Both the position numbers and the translations under genes were made by a program. From Xanthomarina spongicola (GTDB taxonomy: Bacteria; Bacteroidota; Bacteroidia; Flavobacteriales; Flavobacteriaceae), in the NCBI RefSeq assembly GCF_003148645.1, contig NZ_QGGP01000004.1, forward strand, positions 233,072 to 297,071: a stretch of 64,000 bases of DNA. The letters run 5' to 3'. Numbering within the stretch: position 1 is the stretch's first letter; each line of letters starts with the position of its first letter. Positions 18,154-26,098 of this stretch are shown piece by piece. The notes beneath the pieces are model-generated. The model was not told the DNA's origin. It made no database searches and was given only the letters and a program-made list of their open reading frames with translations.

Positions 18154-20037
18154 ATGACAAAAGGAAATATTAATGTTTCGGTAGAAAATATCTTTCCATT
18201 AATTAAAAAATTCCTCTATAGCGATCACGAAATCTTTTTACGTGAGTTAATAAGTAACGCTACAGATGCTACATTAAAACTGAAACACCTTACAAATATT
18301 GGTGATGCAAAAGTGGAATATGGTAATCCACAAATAGAAGTGAAAATTGATAAGAAAGGTAAAAAACTTCATATTATCGATCAAGGTTTAGGAATGACTT
18401 CTGAAGAAGTTGAAAAGTATATCAATCAAATTGCTTTTTCTGGAGCTGAAGAGTTTTTAGATAAATATAAAGATTCTGGTAAAGATTCTGGAATTATTGG
18501 TCATTTTGGTCTTGGTTTCTATTCAGCTTTTATGGTTGCTGAAAAAGTAGAAATTATTACCAAATCTTTTAAAGATGAACCAGCTGCACATTGGACTTGC
18601 GATGGTAGCCCAGAATTTACGCTTGAACCTCATGATAAAACTGAAAGAGGAACAGAAATTATTCTTCATATAGCTGAAGATTCTACAGAATTTTTAGAAG
18701 AAGCTCGTATTAACGACTTGCTTACTAAGTATAACAAGTTTATGCCTATTCCAATTAAATTTGGAACAAAGGAAGTAAATGTGGCATTACCTGAAGATGC
18801 TCCAGAAGATGCCAAACCAGAGAAAAAAACAGTAGATAACATTATTAACAATCCAAATCCTGCATGGACAAAACAACCAGCAGATTTAGAAGATGAAAAC
18901 TATAAAAGTTTCTACAGAGAGTTGTATCCAATGCAATTCGAAGAGCCTTTATTTCACATTCATTTAAATGTAGATTATCCGTTTAACTTAACTGGAATCT
19001 TGTATTTCCCTAAGATGACAAATGATTTAAACATTCAGAAGGATAAAATACAATTATACCAAAATCAGGTTTTTGTAACAGATAATGTTGAAGGTATTGT
19101 ACCAGAATTCTTAACCATGTTACGTGGTGTTATTGATTCTCCAGACATTCCATTAAACGTGTCTCGTTCTTACTTACAAGCAGATGGAGCTGTTAAAAAG
19201 ATTTCATCATATATTACAAGAAAAGTTGCCGATAAATTAAAATCGTTATTTAATGAAAACCGAGAAGATTTTGAAGCTAAATGGAACGACATTAAAATAG
19301 TCATTGAATATGGAATGCTTTCTGAAGATAAATTCTTTGAAAAAGCTGATGCTTTTGCTTTGTATCCTACTGTAGATGGAACTCATTATACATACGAAGA
19401 GCTTTTCAATAAAATAAAAGCAAATCAAACCGATAAAGACGGTAAATTAGTGATTCTTTATGCTTCAAACGAAGATGCACAACACAGTTATATTGAAGCT
19501 GCTAAAACTAAAGGTTACGAAGTGTTATTATTAGATTCTCCAATTGTGAGTCATTTAATGCAAAAACTGGAATCTACTAAAGAAAATATTACGTTTACTC
19601 GTGTAGATGCAGATCATGTGGATAATTTAATTAAGAAAGAAGATACTAAGATTTCTAAATTAACTGAAGAGCAAAAAACAGAATTAGAAACACTTTTAAA
19701 AGAAGTGATTCCTGCTGAAAAATTCTCGGTTCAATTAGAAACTATGGATAGTGAATCTACACCATTTATGATTACGCAACCTGAGTTTATGCGTAGAATG
19801 AAAGAAATGCAACAAACTGGTGGTGGCATGTTTGGAATGGGTAATATGCCAGACATGTACAACTTAGTTGTAAACACAAATTCTGAATTAGTTAGCGACA
19901 TTCTTGCTACCAAAACTAAAAAGAAACAAGAACGTTTAATAAACCAAAGTTTAGACTTAGCCAGATTGTCTCAAGGACTTTTAAAGGGTGAAGAACTTAC
20001 CAATTTTATTAAGCGTAGTTACGAAATGATAAAATAG
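18154..20037 (+). CDS. htpG: Molecular chaperone HtpG (Hsp90)
   Basis: The 627-residue protein opens MTKGNINVSVENIFPLIKKF and has FLRELISNATDA with the ATP-lid Asn, GLGMTSEEVEKYINQIAFSG and GHFGLGFYSAFMV, all N-terminal Hsp90 ATPase motifs. The middle domain has the catalytic-loop region SPDIPLNVSRSYLQ. The start at 18154 is chosen because the true N-terminus begins there; the in-frame upstream extension is hydrophobic and not Hsp90-like. It is followed by a strong terminator at 20061-20092. Confidence 0.97.
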   Translation: MTKGNINVSVENIFPLIKKFLYSDHEIFLRELISNATDATLKLKHLTNIGDAKVEYGNPQIEVKIDKKGKKLHIIDQGLGMTSEEVEKYINQIAFSGAEEFLDKYKDSGKDSGIIGHFGLGFYSAFMVAEKVEIITKSFKDEPAAHWTCDGSPEFTLEPHDKTERGTEIILHIAEDSTEFLEEARINDLLTKYNKFMPIPIKFGTKEVNVALPEDAPEDAKPEKKTVDNIINNPNPAWTKQPADLEDENYKSFYRELYPMQFEEPLFHIHLNVDYPFNLTGILYFPKMTNDLNIQKDKIQLYQNQVFVTDNVEGIVPEFLTMLRGVIDSPDIPLNVSRSYLQADGAVKKISSYITRKVADKLKSLFNENREDFEAKWNDIKIVIEYGMLSEDKFFEKADAFALYPTVDGTHYTYEELFNKIKANQTDKDGKLVILYASNEDAQHSYIEAAKTKGYEVLLLDSPIVSHLMQKLESTKENITFTRVDADHVDNLIKKEDTKISKLTEEQKTELETLLKEVIPAEKFSVQLETMDSESTPFMITQPEFMRRMKEMQQTGGGMFGMGNMPDMYNLVVNTNSELVSDILATKTKKKQERLINQSLDLARLSQGLLKGEELTNFIKRSYEMIK

Positions 20038-20060
20038 TTTTATTAAATAAGACTTATATA

Positions 20061-20092
20061 AAAAAACCACCTTTTAAGAAGGTGGTTTTTTT
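20061..20092. terminator. Intrinsic terminator after htpG
   Basis: The stem aaccacctt / aaggtggtt is followed by a T-run. It is flanked by A-rich sequence, so it may also act for the convergent oxidoreductase. Confidence 0.8.
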
Positions 20093-20119
20093 GTTTTATT
20101 CAAAAACGGTTATGCAAAA

Positions 20120-21313
20120 TTAATCCAGATAATTTCCTGTAATATTAGAAACGCAATAAACGCCTCCTCCATCCATAGCGGCAACACAACGGTTGCATGT
20201 ATCACATATATTTAGGTTATTTGACTTATTTGTTAAATTGTTTACAAAATTATTATCGTGAATTAAAGCACGACCAATTTGTACAAAATCAAAACCGGAA
20301 TCGAGTGCTTGAGCTACATCTTCAGGAGTTTTAATGCCTCCAATATATATAACAGGAATGTTTACTGTATCATTTATTTTTTTAGCGTCTTCTAAATGGA
20401 AGAGTTTGGTATATGTATATTCCTGAACCATCAGTTTCCCAAATAAAGCTAAACTTAATTTCATAATCCAACTAGTTTGGTTCGCTACCATTTCGAAAAT
20501 GGGCAATCTACCTCGAAGCATTAAAAAAGGTGTTCTTGAAGTAAACCCACTACTTGGAATAAGTCCACTTACACCAACTGTTTCGAGTACTTTAGCTATG
20601 TCTATAGCTTCATTTGTTTCTAAACCTCCTTTAATACCATCGTAAAGATTCATTTTAACAAGAATAGGAAAATCTGCTCCTACTTTCTTTCTAATGCCTT
20701 TAATAATTTCAACAAGAAAACGCAATCTATTTTCTAAGCTACCACCAAATTCATCTTTACGCTTATTAGTGTAAGGAGACAAAAACTGACTTAATAAATA
20801 ACCATGTCCTGCATGGATTTCTACAGCATCAAAACCAGCTTCAATAGCCATAGAGGTTGCATTTACAAAATCGTCAATTTTTGTTAAAATATCTGCAGCA
20901 TTCATAGCTTTAGCAAAAGACATTCTAAATAAATTAAATTTTGGCGAAGCGCCTAAAGGTCTTTTACCAATAACCTTTTTACTTGCAAAATAACCACAAT
21001 GTCCAAGTTGAATAGATGCATATGCTCCTTCTTCATGCACTTTAGATGTTAACTTTTTTAAATCTGGAATAAGTTCTTTTCGCATCCACATTTCGTGATC
21101 ATAGGCACGACCATCGTGACTTACAGAACAATATGCTACAGTAGTCATAGCTGTTCCACCAGCTGCCATTTTTCTATGATGTTCAATGAGGTCTGGTGTA
21201 ACACCACCATTTTGAGACATTCCTTCAAAACAACCAGCTTTAATAATCCTGTTTTTCAACTTAAGTTGACCAAGACTCCTTGAAGATAATATGCTATTGG
21301 TTTCTGTATTCAT
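20120..21313 (-). CDS. Old-yellow-enzyme family NADH:flavin oxidoreductase
   Basis: A 397-residue TIM-barrel flavoprotein. It shows LKNRIIKAGCFEGMSQNGG, SIQLGHCGYFA, the AVEIHAGHGYLLSQFLSPYT motif and the NKRKDEFGGSLENRLRF signature of the OYE/2,4-dienoyl-CoA reductase family. The C-terminus has NICDTCNRC followed by VYC, a Cys set like the Fe-S ligands of dienoyl-CoA reductases, but the FAD/NAD half of that enzyme is absent. It probably reduces an activated double bond. It is 14 bases downstream of a small membrane protein gene. Confidence 0.85.
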   Translation of the reverse strand: MNTETNSILSSRSLGQLKLKNRIIKAGCFEGMSQNGGVTPDLIEHHRKMAAGGTAMTTVAYCSVSHDGRAYDHEMWMRKELIPDLKKLTSKVHEEGAYASIQLGHCGYFASKKVIGKRPLGASPKFNLFRMSFAKAMNAADILTKIDDFVNATSMAIEAGFDAVEIHAGHGYLLSQFLSPYTNKRKDEFGGSLENRLRFLVEIIKGIRKKVGADFPILVKMNLYDGIKGGLETNEAIDIAKVLETVGVSGLIPSSGFTSRTPFLMLRGRLPIFEMVANQTSWIMKLSLALFGKLMVQEYTYTKLFHLEDAKKINDTVNIPVIYIGGIKTPEDVAQALDSGFDFVQIGRALIHDNNFVNNLTNKSNNLNICDTCNRCVAAMDGGGVYCVSNITGNYLD

Positions 21314-21327
21314 TTAACTCTAAATAT

Positions 21328-21723
21328 TCATTCTTCAGTAATTTTGTTTTTTCTCTTCCTAATAGCCCAAACTGCAGTTGCAGGAATAATCATTAATGTA
21401 GGGATGGTAGATGCTAATGGTTTTGGAGTCCCTTTTAAAAGATGCATACCATAAGTTAGAATTAAAGTTAATACAGTTGGAATAAGAATAGCTGATAAAA
21501 TAGCCAACGTGTGCTTTTTAATATGTATGGCAATGTATTCGCAACCTTTCATTAAAAGTCCACCAAAAAAAAAGGTGTAAGCTCCTTGTTTTAAAGCAGC
21601 AGTAAGAGATTCTATAATAAGGTTTGTAGAAAAATAATTAATACAGTAAACAATTATTCCCATGAATAATGCTCCAGCAATACCAATTTTAAAATCAAAA
21701 TATTTATTAAGAAAGTCTCTCAT
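21328..21723 (-). CDS. Small integral membrane protein, unknown
   Basis: A 131-residue protein with four hydrophobic stretches, including GIAGALFMGIIVYCINYFST and TLAILSAILIPTVLTLILTYG. I do not recognise a family. It precedes the OYE-family gene by 14 bases on the same strand and is probably co-transcribed. Confidence 0.6.
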   Translation of the reverse strand: MRDFLNKYFDFKIGIAGALFMGIIVYCINYFSTNLIIESLTAALKQGAYTFFFGGLLMKGCEYIAIHIKKHTLAILSAILIPTVLTLILTYGMHLLKGTPKPLASTIPTLMIIPATAVWAIRKRKNKITEE

Positions 21724-21816
21724 GTGTTTTAATATGTTAGAAATATCGGTATTTATTAATAAATATTAAACGTTGTGAGATGATTTTTTAATTACAATTT
21801 TATGTTTTCATTCCAT

Positions 21817-21846
21817 AAAAAAACCACTTTGCTTTTACAAAGTGGT
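21817..21846 (-). terminator. Intrinsic terminator
   Basis: On the minus strand the stem accactttg / caaagtggt is followed by a run of seven T residues. It ends the gene at 21878-22645. Confidence 0.75.
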
Positions 21847-21877
21847 CTCTATCAATAATATTTGGTTGGTTAATTGG

Positions 21878-22645
21878 TTAGTCGCCACTCAAATTCTTGT
21901 TATATACCCAGATTTCATCAAAGGTGTTTTTAAATAAATCATCTCTAGCATCTAGAAATCTTTGAAAACTATTTTTTCCATATAGTTTTTCGAAAGCTTC
22001 TTTAAAATTTGGACCATCTTCATCAAACTCGGTCCAGTTTTTATTAAACCCAACAGTTGCTATATGTCTTCCTAGGTCTCCTTGTAAGAAATTATTATAA
22101 TACAATCCCCAAGGATTTTCTCCAGGCATAGATTTTATAGTAGCACTAACTTTTGAGAAAAAGTCTTTACGTAGGTATTGATGATCATCAGCTAACTCCA
22201 TCATTCTTACGAATAAAATAGGATATTTAACACTTTCTCCTCTAACCATACTAGTATTAGATAACTCATCATCTTGAGACCAATATTCAACAGTATGAAT
22301 TTTTTTAACGTAAGGCATGACATTGTCTCTCCAATCGATATCGTGAGCTCCTTCAGGTCTGGAATCGTTGTGTTTATACATCATTGGGCCCATTTGCCAA
22401 ATCATACTTCCAGCATTTGGTCCTGTTGTAATGTTATAAACATAAGCATTGAAATTTCCTTCACTATGATACGTTTGGTTGTGTTTTCTCATATTCTCAC
22501 CAAACACTTTAAGATTGGTGTAATCTGGAGTTAACATAACGTTTTGCCACATTTGGTAATCTTTGGATTCTTGAGCTTCAGATTGAATTGAAATTCCCAA
22601 AATCATAACTAGCATCGTTATCGATGCAATACATTTTTTAAACAT
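21878..22645 (-). CDS. Secreted protein of unknown function
   Basis: A 255-residue protein with a clear signal peptide (ASITMLVMILGISIQSEAQE). The mature part is rich in aromatic residues (YQMWQNVMLTPDYTNLKVF, SMIWQMGPMMYKHND) and shows internal resemblance between the first and second halves (MWQ..., GLYYNNFLQGDLGRH), as in dimeric alpha-beta barrel proteins; that fold is only my guess. An inverted repeat at 22676-22694 lies just upstream of the start. Confidence 0.6.
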   Translation of the reverse strand: MFKKCIASITMLVMILGISIQSEAQESKDYQMWQNVMLTPDYTNLKVFGENMRKHNQTYHSEGNFNAYVYNITTGPNAGSMIWQMGPMMYKHNDSRPEGAHDIDWRDNVMPYVKKIHTVEYWSQDDELSNTSMVRGESVKYPILFVRMMELADDHQYLRKDFFSKVSATIKSMPGENPWGLYYNNFLQGDLGRHIATVGFNKNWTEFDEDGPNFKEAFEKLYGKNSFQRFLDARDDLFKNTFDEIWVYNKNLSGD

Positions 22646-22675
22646 AATAATTATTATTTAGTTGATTAATAGCAC

Positions 22676-22694
22676 TATTTGCAACTATTGCAAA
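22676..22694. promoter_or_regulatory. Inverted repeat, possible operator
   Basis: ATTTGCAA-cta-TTGCAAAT is a perfect eight-base inverted repeat with a three-base spacer, 31 bases before the start of the secreted protein gene on the minus strand. The size and spacing resemble a dimeric regulator site. No T-run follows, so it is not a terminator. Confidence 0.35.
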
Positions 22695-22909
22695 TGGTAA
22701 AATGATATACTTTATAAGTGATAATTGTATAATAAATGGATAAACTAAATCCATTTAAGATAAGGATCAGCTTGGGGAGATGTTTAAAGGTAAGCTATTA
22801 AAAAGCAATAAATCAAATGGTTACGGACGAAAGGGTTGTTTTATTGTCCGAAAGTAAGGTTTAACTTATCTAAACAAAAAGGTAAATTGAATGAAAGTTG
22901 TTGTTGTTC

Positions 22910-23953
22910 TTAATCTCTAGCTTGATCTATAATGTTTTGTTTAAACTTTAAATCGTTCATTAAAATATTGAAAAAATCCATTACGAAAATTCGTAACTCT
23001 TTAAACTCTTTCGGGTTTTCAAACAGGTATTCAGTATCGTCTATACTTTTTAAAATACTTGATTTGTTTTCTAAATACTCTGCTCTTACTTGATAGAATA
23101 TTTGTTGATCTCTTTTAAAACCTCTGTAAGTTCTTTCGGTTACAGATTCTATATTAACTGTTGGAGAAACGGCTGCATAACTTGCATTTACTAATCCACT
23201 CATATCAAAATCGTAACAAATAGGTACGATTTTTTTATCGATATAAATTAGTTTCACATTGTGCAAATACGATTGTGAGAAATCGGTATTACCAATTAAA
23301 TAGTTAAAAAAAGCATTCCTAACTGAAGTCAATGTATCTAAAGCATAAGGGTTAACCAATTCTCTCTCAAATATTTTTCCATTAAATCTTTTAGTAATGT
23401 TTTTATCATCCTCTTTTATTATGCCTTTTAAATTAAAAGATTTTATTTTACTTCCTTTAGTTTCATCATATTCTATATCTACAAGTCTTGTCTTAAAATG
23501 ATAAGGTGAAACAATTTCATATATTTTATAAGCTATGTATTCTTTAATAACATTATCGTTATTATCAGATTCTTTTAAACAAGGTAAAACCAGTTTCAGT
23601 TTTTTATTACCTTCAAAAATGGTTTTTTGTATATCATCTTTCTTAAACTTCATTCTAATTGGTGCAAAATAGCAGTTCTCTAGCCTACTAAATCCTCTTT
23701 TACGTATACCTAATTGTATAGAATCCCATGTGCCATCATCTAGTTTGTAAGACATGATGGTATTAATATACGTCGAATCGTCTTTGCTATTTTTTACGTC
23801 TTTGTTAGAATAATTTAATTTTAAATTAAGGATTTTTTGTTCAGAAAATAGTTTATAGCCTGTTGTTGAAGAATTATCAATCGGTATTTGTGAATAAGAA
23901 TAACTTGTGAAAAAAATATTGAGAACCAGAAAAAATATAGCTTGTTTTTTCAT
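22910..23953 (-). CDS. Secreted protein with CotH-kinase-like features
   Basis: A 347-residue protein with a signal peptide (FLVLNIFFTSYSYSQ). Motifs recall the CotH family of atypical secreted protein kinases: QLGIRKRGFSRL early, a basic GNKKLKLVLPC stretch, EYIAYKIYEIV, then the catalytic-like region NYLIGNTDFS, YLHNVKLIY and VPICYDFDMSG. In CotH the GNtD...HN...DfD order carries the active-site residues. The match is distant and made by eye. It stands alone on the minus strand, divergent from the bestrophin-like gene. Confidence 0.5.
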   Translation of the reverse strand: MKKQAIFFLVLNIFFTSYSYSQIPIDNSSTTGYKLFSEQKILNLKLNYSNKDVKNSKDDSTYINTIMSYKLDDGTWDSIQLGIRKRGFSRLENCYFAPIRMKFKKDDIQKTIFEGNKKLKLVLPCLKESDNNDNVIKEYIAYKIYEIVSPYHFKTRLVDIEYDETKGSKIKSFNLKGIIKEDDKNITKRFNGKIFERELVNPYALDTLTSVRNAFFNYLIGNTDFSQSYLHNVKLIYIDKKIVPICYDFDMSGLVNASYAAVSPTVNIESVTERTYRGFKRDQQIFYQVRAEYLENKSSILKSIDDTEYLFENPKEFKELRIFVMDFFNILMNDLKFKQNIIDQARD

Positions 23954-24057
23954 AATATTATCTTAACTTCATCAAATATAACACTTTAACAAAACAAACT
24001 ATCAAACAATACATCTCAATAATAAATTATAGAACTGTTATTGCTCTATTAATATCT

Positions 24058-24738
24058 GTGGCAACTACATATTTATCATATCTATACCACTTTACATTTA
24101 ATGTGGATTTAACCCTTTTAAGTATTGCCATTATATTTCCTTTGGTTTTTACCATTAGAGGCTCTTTTAGGCGTAGAGAAAAAGCTTTAGAGCATTTAAG
24201 TGAATTTCGAAGTACTATAAAAACGTTGAAGTATTTCTTTATAAGTAATAAAAACCTGTCTGAAGAATACAAGAAAGAAATTGAATCTATTTTAATTGAA
24301 ATTAATACGAAAGTATTAGAACACCTAGTTGACAGAAAAGCTAGTATCAATGAATTGGATAAAATAATTAATAAGATTTTTATTTTTATTTCAGAGAATA
24401 ATGAAATTCTTCCAAGAAGTCTTAAGGATAAATTGTTCCGTTTTATGAAAGACATGCACGAATGTGTTGAAAACCTGCATGCCATTCATATGCACAGAAC
24501 ACCTATAAGCCTCAAAGCTTATTGTAAACTTTTTATTTATATTTTTCCAACTATTTATGCTCCTGTAGTTATTTATAATTTAGGAGATTTAACTCCAACT
24601 TGGGTGGCATATTTTATTGTAATAATAACAGAGTTTATTTTAATTTCTCTTTATAATATTCAAAATCAATTAGAATTTCCTTTCGATAAAATTGGTTTAG
24701 ACGACATAGATCTTGATAGTTTTAAAATAAACAGGTAG
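24058..24738 (+). CDS. Bestrophin-like membrane protein; start uncertain
   Basis: About 226 residues from a GTG at 24058, with hydrophobic segments near both ends and a helical middle. The C-terminal half fits the bestrophin-like family: PISLKAYCKLFIYIFP, a long hydrophobic helix, then QLEFPFDKIGLDDIDLD, recalling the ENPF...D..LD signature of bestrophin anion channels. The GTG falls inside a hydrophobic helix. In frame upstream, the open reading KQYISIINYRTVIALLIS would complete it, but the only candidate codon before it is ATC at 24001. Either a rare start or a shortened protein is present. Confidence 0.6.
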   Translation: MATTYLSYLYHFTFNVDLTLLSIAIIFPLVFTIRGSFRRREKALEHLSEFRSTIKTLKYFFISNKNLSEEYKKEIESILIEINTKVLEHLVDRKASINELDKIINKIFIFISENNEILPRSLKDKLFRFMKDMHECVENLHAIHMHRTPISLKAYCKLFIYIFPTIYAPVVIYNLGDLTPTWVAYFIVIITEFILISLYNIQNQLEFPFDKIGLDDIDLDSFKINR

Positions 24739-24765
24739 AACATTTATCTTTTAATTTATTACTAA

Positions 24766-25623
24766 TTAAGCCATACTACTATTAGATTCTAAAACAGAAA
24801 TAGTAGCCTTTGGATCTATTTTATAAATAAGCTCTTTTACCTTTTCTAATTTCTTAGTGTTTTTAGTTATTAGAATTAGCTTTCCGTTTTCATCATAATG
24901 AATCAATTTTAAAATACCTTCTGTGTGCTTTTTATTCTCTAAAATAGACTCTTGGATTAATAAGTTTTTCGATGAAAACACTAGTAAAGTCATATTTTTT
25001 AATGACTTTTTTATGTAATATTCAATGGTCTTACTAATTGCTATAATGGCAATAATACTGTAAGCTGCCATAGTAAAATCTTCAAAAACTAAAACACCGA
25101 AAAAGATAACAATACCATCTATAATAAGAATCAATTGATTGTAAGGCAATCTAATTTTTGTAGCTAAAATTCTTACTAAAATATCGTTTCCTCCAGTAGT
25201 TGCTCCAGCATTCATAACAATAGAAACAGCCAAACCTATAATAACACCTCCAAACACAGAAGACACCAAAACATCTTCTACAACTATTTTATTTTTTAAC
25301 AAAGCTGAAAATACATCTATATAAAACGACACTAAAACCATAGAAAAAGCCGTTTTTATACCTGTCTTTACACCTAAAACTTTGGTTCCCCATAATAGTA
25401 ATGGAATATTTACCATTAAGGCCAAAAGTCCTATAGATAATCCCGTTAGTTTATTTACAACAATACTCAATCCTAGAATACCTCCAGGTACAATATTATG
25501 TGGTATTATAAAAATAACATAGGCTATAGACAGTAATACAGATCCTGCAAAAACCCAAGTATAGCTTTTAAGTTCTTTTAATAAAATGTCTTTTTTTAGT
25601 ATAAGTGTTAATTTATTTTTCAT
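24766..25623 (-). CDS. YitT-family membrane protein (DUF2179 C-terminus)
   Basis: A 285-residue protein with about five membrane helices and typical YitT motifs: FIIPHNIVPGGILGLSIVVN, NAGATTGGNDILVRILATK and a C-terminal soluble DUF2179 domain (SILENKKHTEGILKLIHY). Function is unresolved in the family; small-molecule transport is suspected. An alternative start lies at 25635. The gene is preceded closely by a strong minus-strand terminator (25639-25675) that leaves no room for a promoter, so its expression should depend on readthrough from the leader region. Confidence 0.85.
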   Translation of the reverse strand: MKNKLTLILKKDILLKELKSYTWVFAGSVLLSIAYVIFIIPHNIVPGGILGLSIVVNKLTGLSIGLLALMVNIPLLLWGTKVLGVKTGIKTAFSMVLVSFYIDVFSALLKNKIVVEDVLVSSVFGGVIIGLAVSIVMNAGATTGGNDILVRILATKIRLPYNQLILIIDGIVIFFGVLVFEDFTMAAYSIIAIIAISKTIEYYIKKSLKNMTLLVFSSKNLLIQESILENKKHTEGILKLIHYDENGKLILITKNTKKLEKVKELIYKIDPKATISVLESNSSMA

Positions 25624-25638
25624 GATGTGCTTCAAAAA

Positions 25639-25675
25639 AAAATCCCTTTGATTAGTTGTTAATCAAAGGGATTTA
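25639..25675 (-). terminator. Terminator/attenuator just before yitT
   Basis: The minus strand forms aaatccctttgatt / aatcaaagggattt, followed by a nine-T run. It ends only about 15 bases before the yitT start codon. The flanking genes diverge here, so it does not end either of them. Confidence 0.7.
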
Positions 25676-25696
25676 AAATTATTATATAGGCTTATT

Positions 25697-25795
25697 TTAT
25701 TCTCTTCGATATATAGGTATGTGTTTACACTTATGCATAGGCATAAATGCAATTTTATTAATCTTACAAATCGATGTTATTTTAAATTGATTCAT
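25697..25795 (-). CDS. Possible 32-residue mini-ORF in the yitT leader
   Basis: Encodes MNQFKITSICKINKIAFMPM followed by a basic His/Lys/Arg-rich tail. It stops 22 bases before the second terminator. It shares an SICK(I/M)N stretch with the 19-residue ORF upstream. It may be a leader peptide or chance; it has no recognised homologue by eye. Confidence 0.3.
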   Translation of the reverse strand: MNQFKITSICKINKIAFMPMHKCKHIPIYRRE

Positions 25796-25814
25796 TTTAA
25801 ATGTCTTTAATAAA

Positions 25815-25846
25815 AAAAGCGTTCTAATTTTTAATAGAACGCTTTT
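25815..25846 (-). terminator. First minus-strand terminator in the yitT leader
   Basis: The stem aaaagcgttcta / tagaacgctttt is followed by seven T on the minus strand. It lies between the two mini-ORFs, about 27 bases after the first one stops. Confidence 0.65.
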
Positions 25847-25872
25847 AATAATTTTTAAATATATAATACGCT

Positions 25873-25932
25873 CTAGCCTTTGGAATATTTCCAATTCATC
25901 TTACAAATGCTATGTGCGTGATTTTTTCTCAT
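25873..25932 (-). CDS. Possible 19-residue mini-ORF in the yitT leader
   Basis: Encodes MRKNHAHSICKMNWKYSKG. Its ATG is 10 bases after a TAAATTTG box on the same strand. The small size and position before a terminator recall leader peptides, but no regulatory residue run stands out beyond two His. Confidence 0.3.
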   Translation of the reverse strand: MRKNHAHSICKMNWKYSKG

Positions 25933-25942
25933 TTTGAAGTGA

Positions 25943-25970
25943 CAAATTTAGAATTAATTTTTAAGGCGCA
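25943..25970 (-). promoter_or_regulatory. Putative minus-strand promoter of the yitT leader
   Basis: Minus strand TG, then an 18-base spacer, then TAAATTTG followed by T, which fits the Bacteroidetes pattern. It points at the 19-residue ORF, with a very short untranslated leader. Confidence 0.4.
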
Positions 25971-26055
25971 TCATATATTTATTAAATTTTTTAATTTTTT
26001 TTTGAAGCCATCTTAAATCCAGTTTTTATATAAATGAAAAAATATGCTTCGCAAA

Positions 26056-26083
26056 TTGAATCCCTTTTTTTCATCTATCTTTG
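26056..26083 (+). promoter_or_regulatory. Promoter of the DEAD-box helicase gene
   Basis: TTG at 26056-26058, a 17-base spacer and TATCTTTG at 26076-26083 match the Bacteroidetes TTG-N17-TAnnTTTG promoter very well. The start codon follows 16 bases after the box. Confidence 0.65.
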
Positions 26084-26098
26084 TCGAAAATATAATAC

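Noticed and set aside
22826..22855. cggac/gtccg inverted pair upstream of the secreted protein gene
   Set aside because: Only a five-base stem with an 18-base or longer loop; likely chance.
24027..24485. 152-codon open frame opposite the bestrophin-like gene
   Set aside because: It is antisense to a protein with clear family motifs and has low-complexity Leu/Ile/Ser content without a recognisable domain.
25697..25894. Longer 65-codon reading of the leader mini-ORF
   Set aside because: It would read through the first terminator hairpin; the 32-residue version from 25795 is more plausible, and even that is uncertain.
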